A DNA stretch of 64,000 bases, taken from the NCBI GenBank assembly GCA_029204225.1, contig CM055093.1:25944274-26008273 (forward strand), written 5' to 3'. Source of the stretch: Diphasiastrum complanatum (Eukaryota > Streptophyta > Lycopodiopsida > Lycopodiales > Lycopodiaceae). Below the pieces are notes generated by a model. It had not been told where the DNA came from. It worked only from the letters and a program-made list of their open reading frames with translations, and searched no databases. Below, piece after piece: positions 21,601 through 34,181 of this stretch (position 1 is its first letter; each line of letters starts with the position of its first letter). The position numbers were made by a program, and so were the translations under genes.

Positions 21601-23316
21601 CAAGTCATGTAGGCTTCTTTTTCTTACTCTAGGTAATTACAAATTTTTCAAATGAGATTCTTTAATTGATATATTATTCTATACGAAACTATGGTATCAA
21701 CACGAAAAATCACTAGAAAACGACTATAGCAAATATGATATCCCTTCTCTTTTATCCAAGGCATAGAGACTTGGCTTTAGACTCCTTGTCAAACATATGA
21801 TAATATTGCAAAAATAGCCTCAAAAAAGCTAGAACTTGAAAAAAAAATTCCAAAAGATAGCCTCGTGTAGATAGGCAAATTTGAGCATATGAGAATACTT
21901 TTGTCATACACATCAATTTAATTAAACCAAAATACTACAATTTTCATTAGATTATTCATTTTTCACAATAGTAAGAATATTAGTAAACTCAAAGATATTT
22001 TAAATATCTATAGAGGACTTAATCCAATTGTTGTTCGAGGCGTAACGCTTAGGTAGGAGCAAAGCTGGTAAGAGTATTTTATCTATGTCCATAAATAGTA
22101 AAAGATTATTGGTTCAATAGACTACCACCAACAACTCTGTTGAGAAGTTTTTCAGTTCCACAAACCTAGACACATCCTACCATTACTTCATAGAAATTAG
22201 ATCACACAACCCAAAATAAATATAGGAATAACAAATTCTAACAAAGGTAGATTTGCAGTTTAGGAAGGCAAGTTTGCATTGCACCAAAATAGGCAGATAT
22301 TGTATTGATATGCTAGAGGAGAAAGAGTAAATTTGTCAAAAAATTGTCACCAAAAACTTGTAAAACTAAATGCATGTCTACATTGTATAAAGCTAGACCT
22401 GCATTGTACCAAGGGAAGTTTGCACTTTACTATTGGACTCTCTTTCCATTTTAACAAAAGGTCCCTATATTAGGTCAATACATAATATCCTACATTTACA
22501 TGCACATCATGCTCGAGGATGTGCACACTTTGTTTGTTTAAGACGTGTTGCAAAAGACAAATTGGATTTTCATTATAACAATAGTCACTACACACCATAT
22601 TTTGAATTCTATCTACATGTAAGGACAAGTTTTGTAGTGGAAAGCATGGCACAAATAACTATAGTTGTAATCTCATTTTCATTTTCCAACTCATGAATTT
22701 ATGGTTAGAAGGTGAGGTAGCCTCATCTTAGATGACACATATTAAGTAGCAAGAGAAAAGCATAGAAATGTAGACTTGGGAAAATTATTAGTGAGTATAG
22801 AGAGAAATCTCAATACGTCGATGATTTTAACACTTATTATCCATTCTATGAAATTTAGCATTCCATTGCTTAGAGTTTGTAATATCCATAAACTTAGCTT
22901 GGAAGACTCCAATGAATTTATAGCTTTGTTGTCACAAGATAATAAAGGTGACTATGTTGTTGAATAAATTCATGAAGATTTACTATTTTTGGCAACTTAG
23001 GCAAGTTGATAAGGTCTAATTTAGACCTACTCTAATTGGTTAGTAGAGATGCATTGAATCTAGTCATGTTAGATCTAGGGTTTGGAAGAGATCTAGAAAC
23101 TTCCGTAAGTAGATAAGCTTGGGCAAGATGATCCAAATAGGGCATGTTAAAATTTCACAATTCTAGCTTGACCAATTTTGGTCATATTGCTTGTAAATTG
23201 TATTATGGGCATGTTGTGGCTTGTCACACGTGCCAAATAGCATAGGATACTCTTTTTAAGTCTCATTCCTAACCTAGCATAGGAGTGGCACCTTTGGAAT
23301 GAGTCCAAATAGTGCT
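18643..23316. other. Gene-poor sequence downstream of the UBTD-like gene
   Basis: AT-rich DNA with no ORF I can support and no terminal repeats recognised. The first kilobase may hold the 3' UTR; an AATAAA lies at about 19617. Short ORFs at 20436-20678 and 22433-22696 have no recognisable motif. Confidence 0.5.
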
Positions 23317-24363
23317 TTAATGGCTAGAGAGAAAATAGGAGCTAAAAATAGCATAAATCTTTGCAAACCTTTGAGAAAATTTTCTCAGCTTGTCTGGTAT
23401 GTACATGTACACTGCGCATCCAAATGTCCGAACATGTGCTAGATTTGGCTTCGACTTCCACCACATCTCATGAGGAGTTTTATCCGGTATTCGAGATTTC
23501 AGAATACGATTCTGAAGATAATTTAATGTGGCCACTGCTTCTGCCCACAACTGTTTTGGTGCTTTTGAATGAGCCATCATACACCTTAAAGCTTCCATAA
23601 GTGTACAATTCATTCGTTCAACTATTCCATTGTGCTGAGGTGTGTATGATGCAGTCTTCGTATGCATAATACCTCAATCAGTACATTAAGCTTTGAATTC
23701 ATTGGAAATGTACTCACCTCCACGATCTGTGCGAATCTGCTTCAACTTATTGCATGTCTGCTTCTCAGCCCAATTCGTATACTCAACGAATTTCTCGAAA
23801 GTTTCAGATTTTGTACGTATAAAGTATACTACAACGAACTTGCTGAAGTCATCAATAAATGTTATGAAGTACTTTACATCACCCGACGACAATACTCCGA
23901 ATGGTCCACAAATATCTGAATGCACAATTTCAAGTACCTTAGCTGCTTTATAAACATCCTTACTGGAAGGTGTTCCAGTCATCTTGCCTTTAAGACAGGA
24001 TTCGCAGGTAGTTCGAATATCTCTACTTTTGATTTCGACTCCTTCGATTCTCTGACTTTTGTTGGCTTGGTACAAGGCTTCCATGTTCATGTGACATAGC
24101 CTCTTGTGCCACAATATATCTATTGATTCTTGAGTTTGATTGGCTTGTTCGATTCTTGTTCGAATGTTCAGGTGATACAAATTTCCTTCTCTGTTGTCTT
24201 TAGCAACTAGGTTATCAAAATCTTCTTCGAATAGTTTACAAGAGTTCTTTGTGAAGGTTACTAACATGCCTGTATCGACTATCTTAGCTACGGATAGAAG
24301 ATCTTTGTCTAGAGTAGGGACATAGAGAACTTCCTCCAGTTTACCTACATATTCTACTAGCAT
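23317..24363 (-). pseudogene. Ty1/copia integrase fragment (-)
   Basis: Read from 24363: EEVLYVPTLDKDLLSVAKIV, then the pre-integrase zinc region ILWHKRLCHMNMEAL with CESCLKGK (H-H-C-C). Next is the integrase core with the three acidic sites in HSDICGPFG, RTDRGGEYISNEF and TPQHNGIVERMN, then TPHEMWWKSKPNLAHVRTFG. The frame breaks near 23680, between the second Asp and the Glu. Both ends are abrupt: the right end abuts the unnamed ORF at 24364. Only the middle third of an element is left. Confidence 0.85.
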
Positions 24364-25035
24364 GGAATCATAAACCAGGGTCAGTGGCTAAAGCAGCAAT
24401 TAGGAGGTTGGAAATAGTTCTGTCAAATGCAGGACTACATAAAGGGAATGTCACGATTGAAAAAAGTGACAGACTCTCCGGGAAAAAGGGAAACGTTCCT
24501 AATAAGCCATCAATTGGAGGTGCTAAAGCAAGAAGATTCTTATTTAATCACACATGCAAAGAATCAAGTGTCATATACAAAATTTGGAGAGAAATTGTTC
24601 AAGCCACACGAACATTGGAAGGAAGTAATCGAGTGAAAAAGAGACAAGTGTGGACCAACTTAGACAAACTCATAGGTGCTATCAGGAAAGAAAACCTATC
24701 ATCAGAAGATATGAGGACTTTGCGAAATCATTGCACCACATTTGTAAAATCTATACATGATTGTTGGGGAAAGACAACGTTACGAAAAAGTACTAGTGAA
24801 CCCTCGCAGACAGCAAAATTCTCAGTTCCAGTAGTCAAGAACTCTCGCAGAGGATTCTGAAGTCCCATCTCAGTGAGACCAGGACACAGAAGAGCTTGCG
24901 AGAGTTAGTTTGATTCCAGTGAGCAAAAAATTGGATTTAAGTGCAAAAAAATCACTAAAAAGTGAAGATACAGCAAATCCTTCCAGTAAGAAATCGATAT
25001 CCGAATGTATGACATCGATTATTCCTGCAATCTAT
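24364..25035 (+). CDS. Unnamed conserved domain protein, copy 1 (likely repeat-derived)
   Basis: The + frame is open from the copia boundary to 24860 with no ATG near its start, so it is a fragment. It reads AAIRRLEIVLSNAGLHKGNV, NVPNKPSIGGAKARRFLFN, VWTNLDKLIGAIRKENLSSE and FVKSIHDCWGKTTLRKS. After a frame change near 24850 a Lys/Ser-rich tail (VSLIPVSKKLDLSAKKSLKS) runs to about 25035. The region 59715-60150 encodes the same blocks in the same order. I do not recognise the family. Two diverged copies 35 kb apart, one against a copia, suggest a transposon protein or an amplified pseudogene. Confidence 0.5.
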
Positions 25036-25092
25036 TGAACTGATTTCCATTCAATGAAATTTGATGGATTCAAATCTGCAAAACCAACAAAA

Positions 25093-25212
25093 ACATCTCA
25101 TGAAAGAGTAGGGCGAGTTTGGACCCATTATATAGAGCCAAAAGCATCCTGGGCACTCAGCCATGCATAGCCCTAAGTTCTCTATACATAGATTCACCTG
25201 GAATAGAGTCCT
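25093..25212. repeat. Fragment of the ATCCA-element LTR family
   Basis: The stretch from AGAGTAGGGCGAGTTTGG to CACCTGGAATAGAGTCC matches the middle of the LTRs at 46601-47117 and 50024-50543 (shared CAGCCATGCATAGCCCTAAG). No ends are preserved. Confidence 0.7.
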
Positions 25213-26780
25213 ATGCCTACTATAATGTGGAGACACTTCTGATTGCCGCTAAAGTGGATACCAGGTGGGACATGTGCTTTGGCGAGTTCTGCTTCAATCC
25301 CAATAAAGCCTTCAAGACGACGGCCATCCAAGATCAAATCCCTCTATACCGGACCTCCATCGCCTCTCTGCAGTTCTCTTGTCAATATAGCGAGGTTGGA
25401 ATGATGGTATACGATGGACTTCATGGAAAAGATGCACCCGGCGTTCGGCCCAATCCGCTCGCAATCCATCATGCGTAGCTCATTGTGGTCCCAATTCGTC
25501 CGCGTGGTTGCTCAAACTGTCAGATTCGAGATGTGAAAGATCAAAAGGGCAAGCAACTCGAGCAGGCTCCATGAAGCATGTGTCAATCATCTATATCTTA
25601 CATTAAAAAAAACTATTTGAAGAAAAGAAAAAACAAAGAAAAAAAAGTCCAAGAACTCACTTTTATTTTCTTATTTTTCACCGTTAGTTTCATTTTATCT
25701 TTCTTATTTTTCTTTTTATTTTCTCAATCAATTGTATATACGCTTTCTCTGTTTCCCCCTTCTATTGCTAGTTTTGTTGCTAAAATTTGTTTCCTAACTT
25801 TTTGCCGATTCTTTTCCCCCTCTTGTTTATACCTATTTTCACCTTTTTTTCACAACGATTTCACATTTCCACGCATGCCAATGCCAAAGACATATGCAGG
25901 TGCCAAGGGATTGTCACCAAATTCGCAGTGGGGGCATGTTAGAAGATTCATGTGAAGATTCTTCTAAGAGTTTCCAGATACTAAAAGAGCCTAAAGAATA
26001 TCAAGCGACGGAGTCTAGCCACGAAACTACATTAAAGAGCATCGACAAATCACCGAGAATAAGTTCTAGAATCCATATGTACCGGAAACGCCAATGCCAG
26101 AGAAGTCGACAAGTTGCGGACTGCTGGCCACCAATGAGCAAAAACAAAGTCGAGCACCTCACCAACATATTTTACGGCGACAAGATTAAACGCATGGCCG
26201 AGTCGACATAATCTTACTAAGCCACAAAACATGTACTTTAGGTACTTTGAGATTCATCTTGTTATGTAAAATTGATATAAGTGATAGTGAAGCATCCAAT
26301 TTGGACACTAATCTTTATATCAATTTTGAAATCTTTCCATTTATCATTTATAGGGTCTTAGAGGAAAGATAGATTCTTAAGAAGTTAATTCTTAAGATAG
26401 AACAAGTAGTGTTGTCAAAATAGCAAGTTACATTAAAGAGAAAATGTGAAAAAAAATTAAATGTAACTTGACTATTTAGAGGTCTACTCTTTGAGATGGG
26501 GTGAGTTCTAATTGCTTATTTAAAGTTGAGTCACACTTTTAGCATGTGTATAAATGTGAAGGGAGGCATAAACCATTTTTTCTTATTGACCTAGATCATG
26601 TTGCATGCAAAAAGGACACCTGTGGAGCCAAACCATCCAACCAACATGAAACTGATAGTCAAATTCCTAACCGCTGTTGGATTTATCTCCTCTACTCTCC
26701 TAAATCCTATTTTAATCTACCTCCATTCATACTGCATTTTTACTCATGTTGTCGCATAGTCTGCATATTTACATGTAAAA
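25213..26780. other. No gene recognised
   Basis: Contains a T/C-rich stretch (25640-25870) and short ORFs without motifs. The region 25880-26220 is less AT-rich and partly open in + frames but matches nothing known to me. Confidence 0.4.
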
Positions 26781-27187
26781 TAAGACAGGCGAAAAACTCG
26801 ACTATCTGCATAAATACAAGTAATTTTCCACAGGCGAAAAAGGTGAATTACACATGATTTGTGACAGGCGAAAAAGGCCACACTGCCTTACAAAATGCCC
26901 TAGGAAAAGCGGAGGCACTCTGTAAATCAAATCCTAAGGCATTTGTCTGAGTGTCGCATTTTTCGCATCTTCACCAACGTTCATTTCAGCAAAGACTGAT
27001 GTCGCGACCTTCTCACGCTTATCCCATGCCACTATGCTAACAGATTTTGCTATTTTCGTAGCCTGATAAGCTTCCACAGTACAAGACTGTACTAGCCGAT
27101 AGAGTAATTGTCTTCTTGTTCTGTAATTCAGTACCATATTTTCATACTTAAGTCATTGATAGTTTTTCCTATCACCTAGACTTCCAC
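26781..27187 (+). repeat. Left LTR-like region of a copia element
   Basis: About 180 bp here (26860-27045) matches 29230-29425 closely (shared AAATCCTAAGGCATTTGTC and TTTTCGCATCTTCACCAACG), so these are the two terminal repeats of the copia between them. The rest has diverged or been replaced. The word ACAGGCGAAAAA occurs three times at 26784-26875. Confidence 0.55.
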
Positions 27188-29165
27188 ATGGATTCCCAAG
27201 GGAAAGCTAGTCCTATCATGGACAAGCTTGATGGAGCTAATTACCATCTATGGAAATTTAAATGAAAACTGTACTAATGGCTAAAAAATTATATGACGTT
27301 GTTACAAGTGCAGAAGGGAAACCTGAAGCAGACGACACAACAATCGCCAGATGGAAGCTGAAGGATGGAAAGGCTTTCAAACCGATCATCCTCAACATTA
27401 CGAATACCTAGATTGGCCATGTATCCGCAGATCCCAAAAGACACGAGGAAGAAATTGGATTTCCAAGATCTCAAGACCATCCTGATTGGATATACTTCAT
27501 CTGATAATACGTACAAGCTGGATGATCTTGATACCCAGCAAATCTTGTATAGCTGGGATACAGTCGAGGATCAGTTCATCGACATCAAAGACAAGGATAT
27601 TGCTCCAGGAGAACCTTCATCATCTGCCATTGACACGACAATCCGAGCTTCTGGCTTAGGCGTGTCCATTGTTGACCCACTTCTTGATAGCGAATCAGAC
27701 GAAGACGTTGCTGCTACCCAGCAACAAGTCCCAGGAGTGGTTTGTCAGTTGAATCCTCCCAGAAGATCAAGCCGAGTGCGCACACAGTCCACAAGATATA
27801 CTCTTGAGCCTGCATGTCTCTTGATACAAGAACCGACGACAGTTGAAGAGACACTCAGCCAACCAGACTCTGATCTCTGGAGAGAAGCTATGGATAGAGA
27901 GTATTCATTTCTGATTAAGAACCAGACGTGGTCACTAGTCAAAGTTCCTATTGGCTGCAATATCATTGATTGCAAATGGATCTTCAAGATTAAATACAAT
28001 GCCAATGGAGCAATCGACTGAAAGAAGACAAGACTGGTAGCACGAGGATTCACTCAGATCCCCAACATCAACTACAACGAGACTTTCAGTCCAGTAGTCA
28101 AGCATTCGTCGATCTGAGCCCTTGTTTTATGTTGCAGCTGTCGACCTCGAGGTACATCAACTTGATGTAAAAATAGCTTATCTGAATGGAGTTATACAAG
28201 AAGACATCTACATGATCCAGCCCGAAGGATACGTTTTGGAAGGTATGAAGAATCATGTCTGTAAATTCTTCAAAGCACTTTACGGCTTGAAACAGTTTGT
28301 CAGAGCTTGGTTTCAGAGGATCAACACATTCCTCATCGAACAAGGATTCAAACCAAGCACTGCTGATTGCAATGTCTATTCCAAGTAGGTGCAGCAATCT
28401 TTCATTATCATCACCTTATATGTGGATGATACATTGCTCTTCAGCAACAATACCAATTTGGTCAAGGTGCATTTGTCAAAGGACCAATGTCCCCAAACCA
28501 AGCAATAAGATGAGCAAATGAGAGAGTATCCTTATCGATCGATACTTGGATCTCTCATGTACACAATGGTCTGTACAAGACCATATATCTTTTTTGCAGT
28601 AAGCTCACTCAGTCTATATATGGCAAACCTGGAATTACCCATTGGAAGGCTCTCATAAGAGTCATGAGGTATATTCGAGCTACCGTGGACCAGTGTATTC
28701 TATGGAGATGTCAACAACGACAATCTTCATCAGCTTAGTGGATATTCTGATGCAAGCTGGGGAGGAGATGTAGACAATCGTAAGTCCACATCTGGGGAGG
28801 AGATGTAGACAATCGTAAGGCCACATTCAACGATGGTCCTATCTCATGGAACAGTCGTAAGCAAACCTCTATCGCACTTTCTTCTACAGAAGCAGAATAC
28901 ATTGCTACTTCTCAATTTATTAAGAAAGCGTTTTGGTTGAGAAATTTACTGTCAGACATTAATTTGTATCAATACAACCCCACAATTTTATTCTGTGATA
29001 ATCAGAGTGCTATTACCTTATCGGCCAACCCTAGATTTCACTCTAGGAGTAAGCACATTGAAATCAGATATCACTACATCAGGGGCAAGGTTCTCAACAA
29101 GCTTAACGTACTGCAGAATACAGGACATGGTTGCAAATATATTCACGAAGGCATTAAGTGTTAAT
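27188..29165 (+). pseudogene. Internally deleted Ty1/copia polyprotein (+)
   Basis: Gag starts at 27188 (MDSQGKASPIMDKLDGANYH) and soon meets a stop. Near 27400 it passes directly into the end of integrase (IPKDTRKKLDFQDLKTILIG), so protease and most of integrase are deleted. Reverse transcriptase follows: SDLWREAMDREYSFLIKNQT, IIDCKWIFKIKYNANGA, YLNGVIQEDIYMIQPEGYV, YVDDTLLFSNN. A further deletion joins this to KDQCPQTKQ. RNase H includes SDASWGGDVDNRKSTSG, broken by a 35-bp duplication, then SSTEAEYIATSQFIKKAFWL, FCDNQSAITL and SRSKHIEIRYHYIRGK. The catalytic YVDD is kept, but several stops make the copy dead. Confidence 0.82.
28757..28826 (+). repeat. 35-bp tandem duplication inside copia RNase H
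   Basis: CTGGGGAGGAGATGTAGACA and the bases after it (35 bp in all) appear at 28757-28791 and again at 28792-28826 with one change seen. Because 35 is not a multiple of three, the duplication shifts the frame. Confidence 0.85.
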
Positions 29166-30109
29166 GCACACAACAAATTTTGTGTATTGCTTAGTCTAAA
29201 GATCAAGGCATTCGCGGCTATATTTTTACACGTGATTTGTGATAGGCGAAAAAGATGACATTGCCTTACAAAATGTCGAAGGTGCCTTAGGAAAAGCGAA
29301 GGCACCCTGTGAATCAAATCCTAAGGCATTTGTCAGAGTGTTGCATTTTTCGCATCTTCACCAACGTTCACTTCAGCAAAGGCTGACGTTGCGGCCTTCT
29401 CACGCTCATCCCATGCAGCTGTGCTAACAGATTTGACAACAACAGCAGCCACCCACGATCTCCTACAGACAACACATCCACTTTGTACTTCCTTTATCTG
29501 CACACTTGTAAAATTGTGTATATATATGACAAGATGTGAGATAACATAGTGGTGTGAAAAGAATAGCATCAGAAGCTTATCAGAGATAGACGAAGTAGAT
29601 GCCTTGTGCATTGATTCTTTTGTATTGTCAATAATAGGTTTATTCCTTCTTACAGATTGGATTAGTTCGCTATTGTCTTGTGTTTCACTGCATTATTGAC
29701 ATGTATATTTTGCTATACTTAATCTAATAATAGCTCTGTCTTGTTCTGCATTCAGATTTGTGTCACTAATATTTAATCTTGTCTTTTGCGATTGATTATC
29801 AGTCGAGCTCAGTCTAGCTCTTTGCGAGTCATTTGCGACTAATAATTTGTCTAGTTGTTCGCGACAAATTATCCTTCTGATGTTTTTTTTTGGTTGCTTA
29901 ATGTTTGGCTACGTAATCAGATCAACTGCGATTTCTATCACTAACGTTCTGTTTGTTTCTGATAGGCGTAGTCATGCTTAGGGAAAGAGTAATATAGCTC
30001 ATTCCGTTGCGCACGAACACTTTCCGTTCGAGTTTGTTTCTCGTTTGAGTTTCGAGTTCGCTTCATTTTGTGTTCGTTTTTTTTCGAGCTATTTTAGTTT
30101 CTCACACTC
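29166..30109 (+). repeat. Right LTR-like region of the 27188-29165 copia
   Basis: Homologous to 26860-27045 over about 195 bp. The remainder to about 30109 contains no ORF and ends near CCCAACA, a plausible LTR end, before the next LTR begins. The boundaries are estimates. Confidence 0.45.
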
Positions 30110-30432
30110 ACACACCCTCTTTCATTCCCAACAACTACTTCACCCCCGAGCTATGTGATTGAATGCAAGGGAGGAGAGCACATGGCTCTTGAAAACATAA
30201 ATTTGGAATGAGGAGTAGGGCGAGTTTCACCAGGTTATATAATCTCTAAAAGATAGAGAATATCCTCCCTAAAATCACTCTACTTCTATCCGAAAATAAT
30301 TGATATCCTATTCTTGAATAATAGTAGTCAAACACCATGCAAGTGCTCCATAAGTCCAATTATAGGCATGGGCCCTCATAAGATTATCAATTACATTACC
30401 GGCCAAGTCCGAAATGACGTGGCGTAACTAAT
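30110..30432. repeat. Diverged LTR, part 1 (target of the nested cluster)
   Basis: Resembles the 46601/50024 LTR family in scattered blocks (CTTCACCCCC, GAGGAGTAGGGCGAGTTT, ATGACGTGGC). It continues after the insertions at 46566-46600 and 50549-50605, ending near GACATGGACGTAAGA. It is the oldest layer of the cluster. Confidence 0.6.
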
Positions 30433-30697
30433 TGTCAACAATCAGAAATGCAACATCAAGCATTCACCATAAACAATCACCAAGTAGGGAGACGGAAGAA
30501 GAACACGCAATATCACTCTATCACACTAACTTCATACTGAATATAAAATGTACATATGAACCCTGAACCTTGATAGAGAGAGAAAACCTACGAATAGACT
30601 AATAGACTAGCCTATGGCTAATTACAACTGGTAACAACTGTCAACATTAATGTACATCGTAAACAGTAACAATGAAGTTTATCATTGATTTCTAACA
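30433..30697 (-). repeat. 3' LTR of the outer copia
   Basis: 265 bp, TGTCAACAATC to TTTCTAACA in plus orientation, preceded by CTAAT. Confidence 0.92.
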
Positions 30698-33600
30698 CTC
30701 TCCCTCAATGATAAAATTACATTCTTCTATTCCTAATAGAGTATGAAACCTCTCAAATTTATATCTACCTAATGACTTGGTAAAAATATCTACCATTTGA
30801 TCTTCAGATTTACAAAAAACAAGATCAATGGCTCCATCAAGAATTTTCTCTCGAATAAAATGATACTGTATTTCGATGTGCTTGGTTCGAACATATAAAC
30901 TGGATTTTTGGCAAGGTGAATGCAACTTTGATTGTCGCAAGATATAGTAGTAGCATCCACTTGTGGCTGACCTAAATCCACAAGCAATCTTCGTAACCAT
31001 ATCGCTTCTTGTGTAGCATTGCTGAGTGCTCAATATTCATCTTCCGTTGATGATAAAGTTATTGTAAGTTGCCTTTTGCTCCTCCATGAAATTGCAGCTG
31101 TACCATAACTGAATGTATGACCATTGGTAGATCTTCTTTCATCAATATTATCTGCCCAATCAGCATTTGTATAACCTACCAACATTGGCGCTTCAGGCTA
31201 ATCATACTTCAAACCAAAATTCAATGTCCCTCGAATGTATCTGAGAATACGTTTAGTAGACTTCCAGTGTGCTTGACTAGGATCTTGCATAAATTGACTA
31301 ACAACACCAACAACATAAGAAATATCAGGCCGTGTGTGTGTCAAATAAATCAAACTACCCAGCAGCTGTTTATACAAATAAGCATCCACTTTTTCAGATT
31401 CATCATATGCAGTAAGCTTCATGTTGACATCCATAGGTGTACTCAAGGGCTTACAATCCTGCATATTGAACTTATAAAGCAAATCTCGTGCATATTTGCT
31501 TTGTGTAAGAAAGACCATGTCTTCTTTTTGCCATACTTCAATGCCAAGGCATTAGCGCATCAATTCTAGATCACTCATGTCAAAAGCATTGGAAAGATTT
31601 GATTTCATTTCATTAATTAACCTCTCATTACTTCTTGTAATAATCAAATCATTCACGTACAACACAATGAACACTATATCTGAATCTTGCCTTAGAATGT
31701 TAAGACTAGGATCAGTATCACTCTTTACCATTCCCCTTTGCTTGAAGTGCTCATCAATGCAAGAGTACCATGCTCGTGGTGCTTGCTTCCATCCATATAT
31801 GGCTTTGTTGAGTTTACAAACCAAATGATATCTTCCTGGCTCAACAAACCCTTGAGGTTGCTCTAAATATACGTCTTCATCCAATACTCCATTAAGAAAA
31901 ACAGATTTGACGTCCATTTACTGGATTTTCCAGCCATAGAAAGCAGAAATTGCAATGATAGAACAAATAGTTACCATTTTGGCTACAGGTGTGAAGGTCT
32001 CCTCAAAGTCTATACCTTTCTGCTGCTCAAAACCTCTTGCAACTAATTGTGCCTTGTACTTGTTGAGTTGCCCATCCGCTCCGTACTTCGTCTTGTAGAT
32101 CCACTTACATGTGATAGGCGTCTTACCATCAGGTAGCTCAACCAAGTCCCACGTTTTGTTCTTCGATATAGCCTCCATTTCTATTTCCATAGTTTCATGC
32201 CACTCCTTGTGTTCCTTTGCTTCATTGAAAGTTTTAGGTTCTTGAGCCGTTAAGATGGATCCCATTCATCTCTAATCTTGCAGGAGGTTTTCGATGTCTA
32301 CTTGATCTTTTAAGCTCTCCCTGCTCACTAGATTCGGGAGTATCTCCCTTCTTTGCACCATCTGTGACTGATAAGTACCATTTAGGTATTCTCTTGGGAA
32401 TTTCAGCATCAAGCTTGCCTTGTCCAATGGATTTTCTATATCAAAATCCACTTCCTTCTTGACCTGTACTTTTTCTCCCTCATCAAAAGGTCCGATGATT
32501 ACTTCAGATTGTTCACCTTGGCCCATCTCGTCAAACGTAGCATCTCTAGAAATTACAAGCTTCTGTGCATTTGTGTCATACATCCTATATGCCTTGGCCT
32601 TCTCATCATATCCAAGGAAAATACACTTGATAGCTTTTGCATCCAATTTCCTTCGTTTCTCATTAGGAATATGAGCATAAGCATTACAACCAAATACTCT
32701 CAAATGAGAAATATTAGGTTTCTTTTCAGTAACAGCTTCATGGGGTTTCTTACCTTCCACGGATTTCGTAGGACACCGATTTAGGATGGGCGTAGCTGTG
32801 CTACAAGCTTCTACCCAAAAGGTGTTTGGCAGACCCTTGCTTTTGAGCATCGCCCTGGCCATCTCAACAATAGATCTGTTCTTTCATTCTGCAACTCCAT
32901 TTTGTTGTGGTGAATAAGGTGTTGTAGTCTACCTCTTGATTCCTTGATCTTTGCAGAAATCAATAAATTTTGTCAAAAATACTCACCACTTCCATCATAT
33001 CTCAAAGTTTTGATGCAACATCCTGTTTGCTTTTCAACTAATGACTTGAATTCCTTGAGCTTAGCAAAAGCATCTGATTTCTTGCTTATGAAAAAATCCA
33101 AATGCATCTGCTATAATTATCAATGAAGGTGATAAAGTAATAGTAGCCACTAAGAGATCTAGTCTACATAGGTCCACATAGATAACTATGGACAAGATCT
33201 AGGATGCCACTGGCTCTCCTTGATCCACTTTTGGGAAACCTCTCTGTGTGTTGTTTTCCCAAAATACAACCTTCACAAATTTTTCCTTCACAAGAAATAT
33301 TAGGCTAGATTACCTCTTTTGAGAATCTGTGAACTTTGAGCACTAATATCACCGAATCGTTGATGCCAAAGACTATCAATCGTGCTTACCATAGCTTGAG
33401 CAAAAGATCTCGCATTCAATTTGTAGAGTCGATTCCCGTTGACTCTAGCTCCTATAGCAATCACTTTGTAGTGATTTTTCATGTCTTTGACAAGACATTT
33501 GCCGTTGTCAAACTCAACCTTGAGTTGTTGATCAGCCATCGTCCCAATAGATAGTAGATTGTTAGCTAAGCCAGGTACATATTCCACATTGCTTATCCGC

Positions 33601-34181
33601 TTTATCTTCTTGCTGGCTAACTTCACTGGTACCACTCCAACTCCTTTAACAGATAGCAATTTGCCATCAGCTTGTCCGACTTCATCACCATTGTGAGTTT
33701 CCTTGAGTTCTGAAAACCACTCTTTCCTTGAAGTCATGTGCTTGGATGCACCACTATCAATGTACAAGGTATCCTTGGTTTCATCACTTGTCATTAATGC
33801 TGTAATGAACAATTTTGAGCTCTCACCTGTATCATCTTCATATTGATCATCATCGTATTGATGTTGATCAGTATAATTTCCCACTTGCCCTTTGTCTTTT
33901 CTTTGTTCCATCTCCTTCTGTTTCTTGAAGCATTCACGCTCCCAGTGGCCAGGTTTGTTGCAATACCTACAATTTCCAAGTTTATCTTGCTTGGAATAGC
34001 CGCGTCCTTGACCTCGGCCTTGATTCCAATTGTCTCGATTTGGACCATCATTGGATTATTCTTGAAATTGTTGGAATGATCCATGATTTGAGTTTCCACC
34101 TCTTGATTGGTGTCTTCCACGACCAAACCTACCACCACGTCCCCTTACTGCAGATCAAATCCCCTGTTGCGATGACTCAAG
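30698..34181 (-). pseudogene. Outer copia polyprotein, zinc knuckle to RNase H
   Basis: From 34181: an Arg/Gly-rich stretch, the zinc knuckle CRYCNKPGHWEREC, the protease DTLYIDSGASKHMTSR, VEYVPGLANNLLSIGTMA, a decayed integrase (YYYFITFIDNYSR, then TKWSC in place of the QxNG block), and HLRVFGCNAYAHIPNEKRRK. Reverse transcriptase has PITCKWIYKTKYGADGQLNK and AIYGWKQAPRAWYS; its catalytic box is YVND, with Asn for the first Asp. RNase H ends TKHIEIQYHFIREKILDG and QMVDIFTKSLGR. Stops occur in integrase, between reverse-transcriptase segments and in RNase H. The last codons lie just before the polypurine tract. Confidence 0.85.
34177..34181. repeat. TCAAG target duplication, left copy
   Basis: Matches 40496-40500 exactly on the other side of the nearly intact copia. 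Confidence 0.9.

Noticed and set aside
25119-25478. ORF beginning in the LTR fragment
   Set aside because: Its first part is translated LTR; the rest has no motif.
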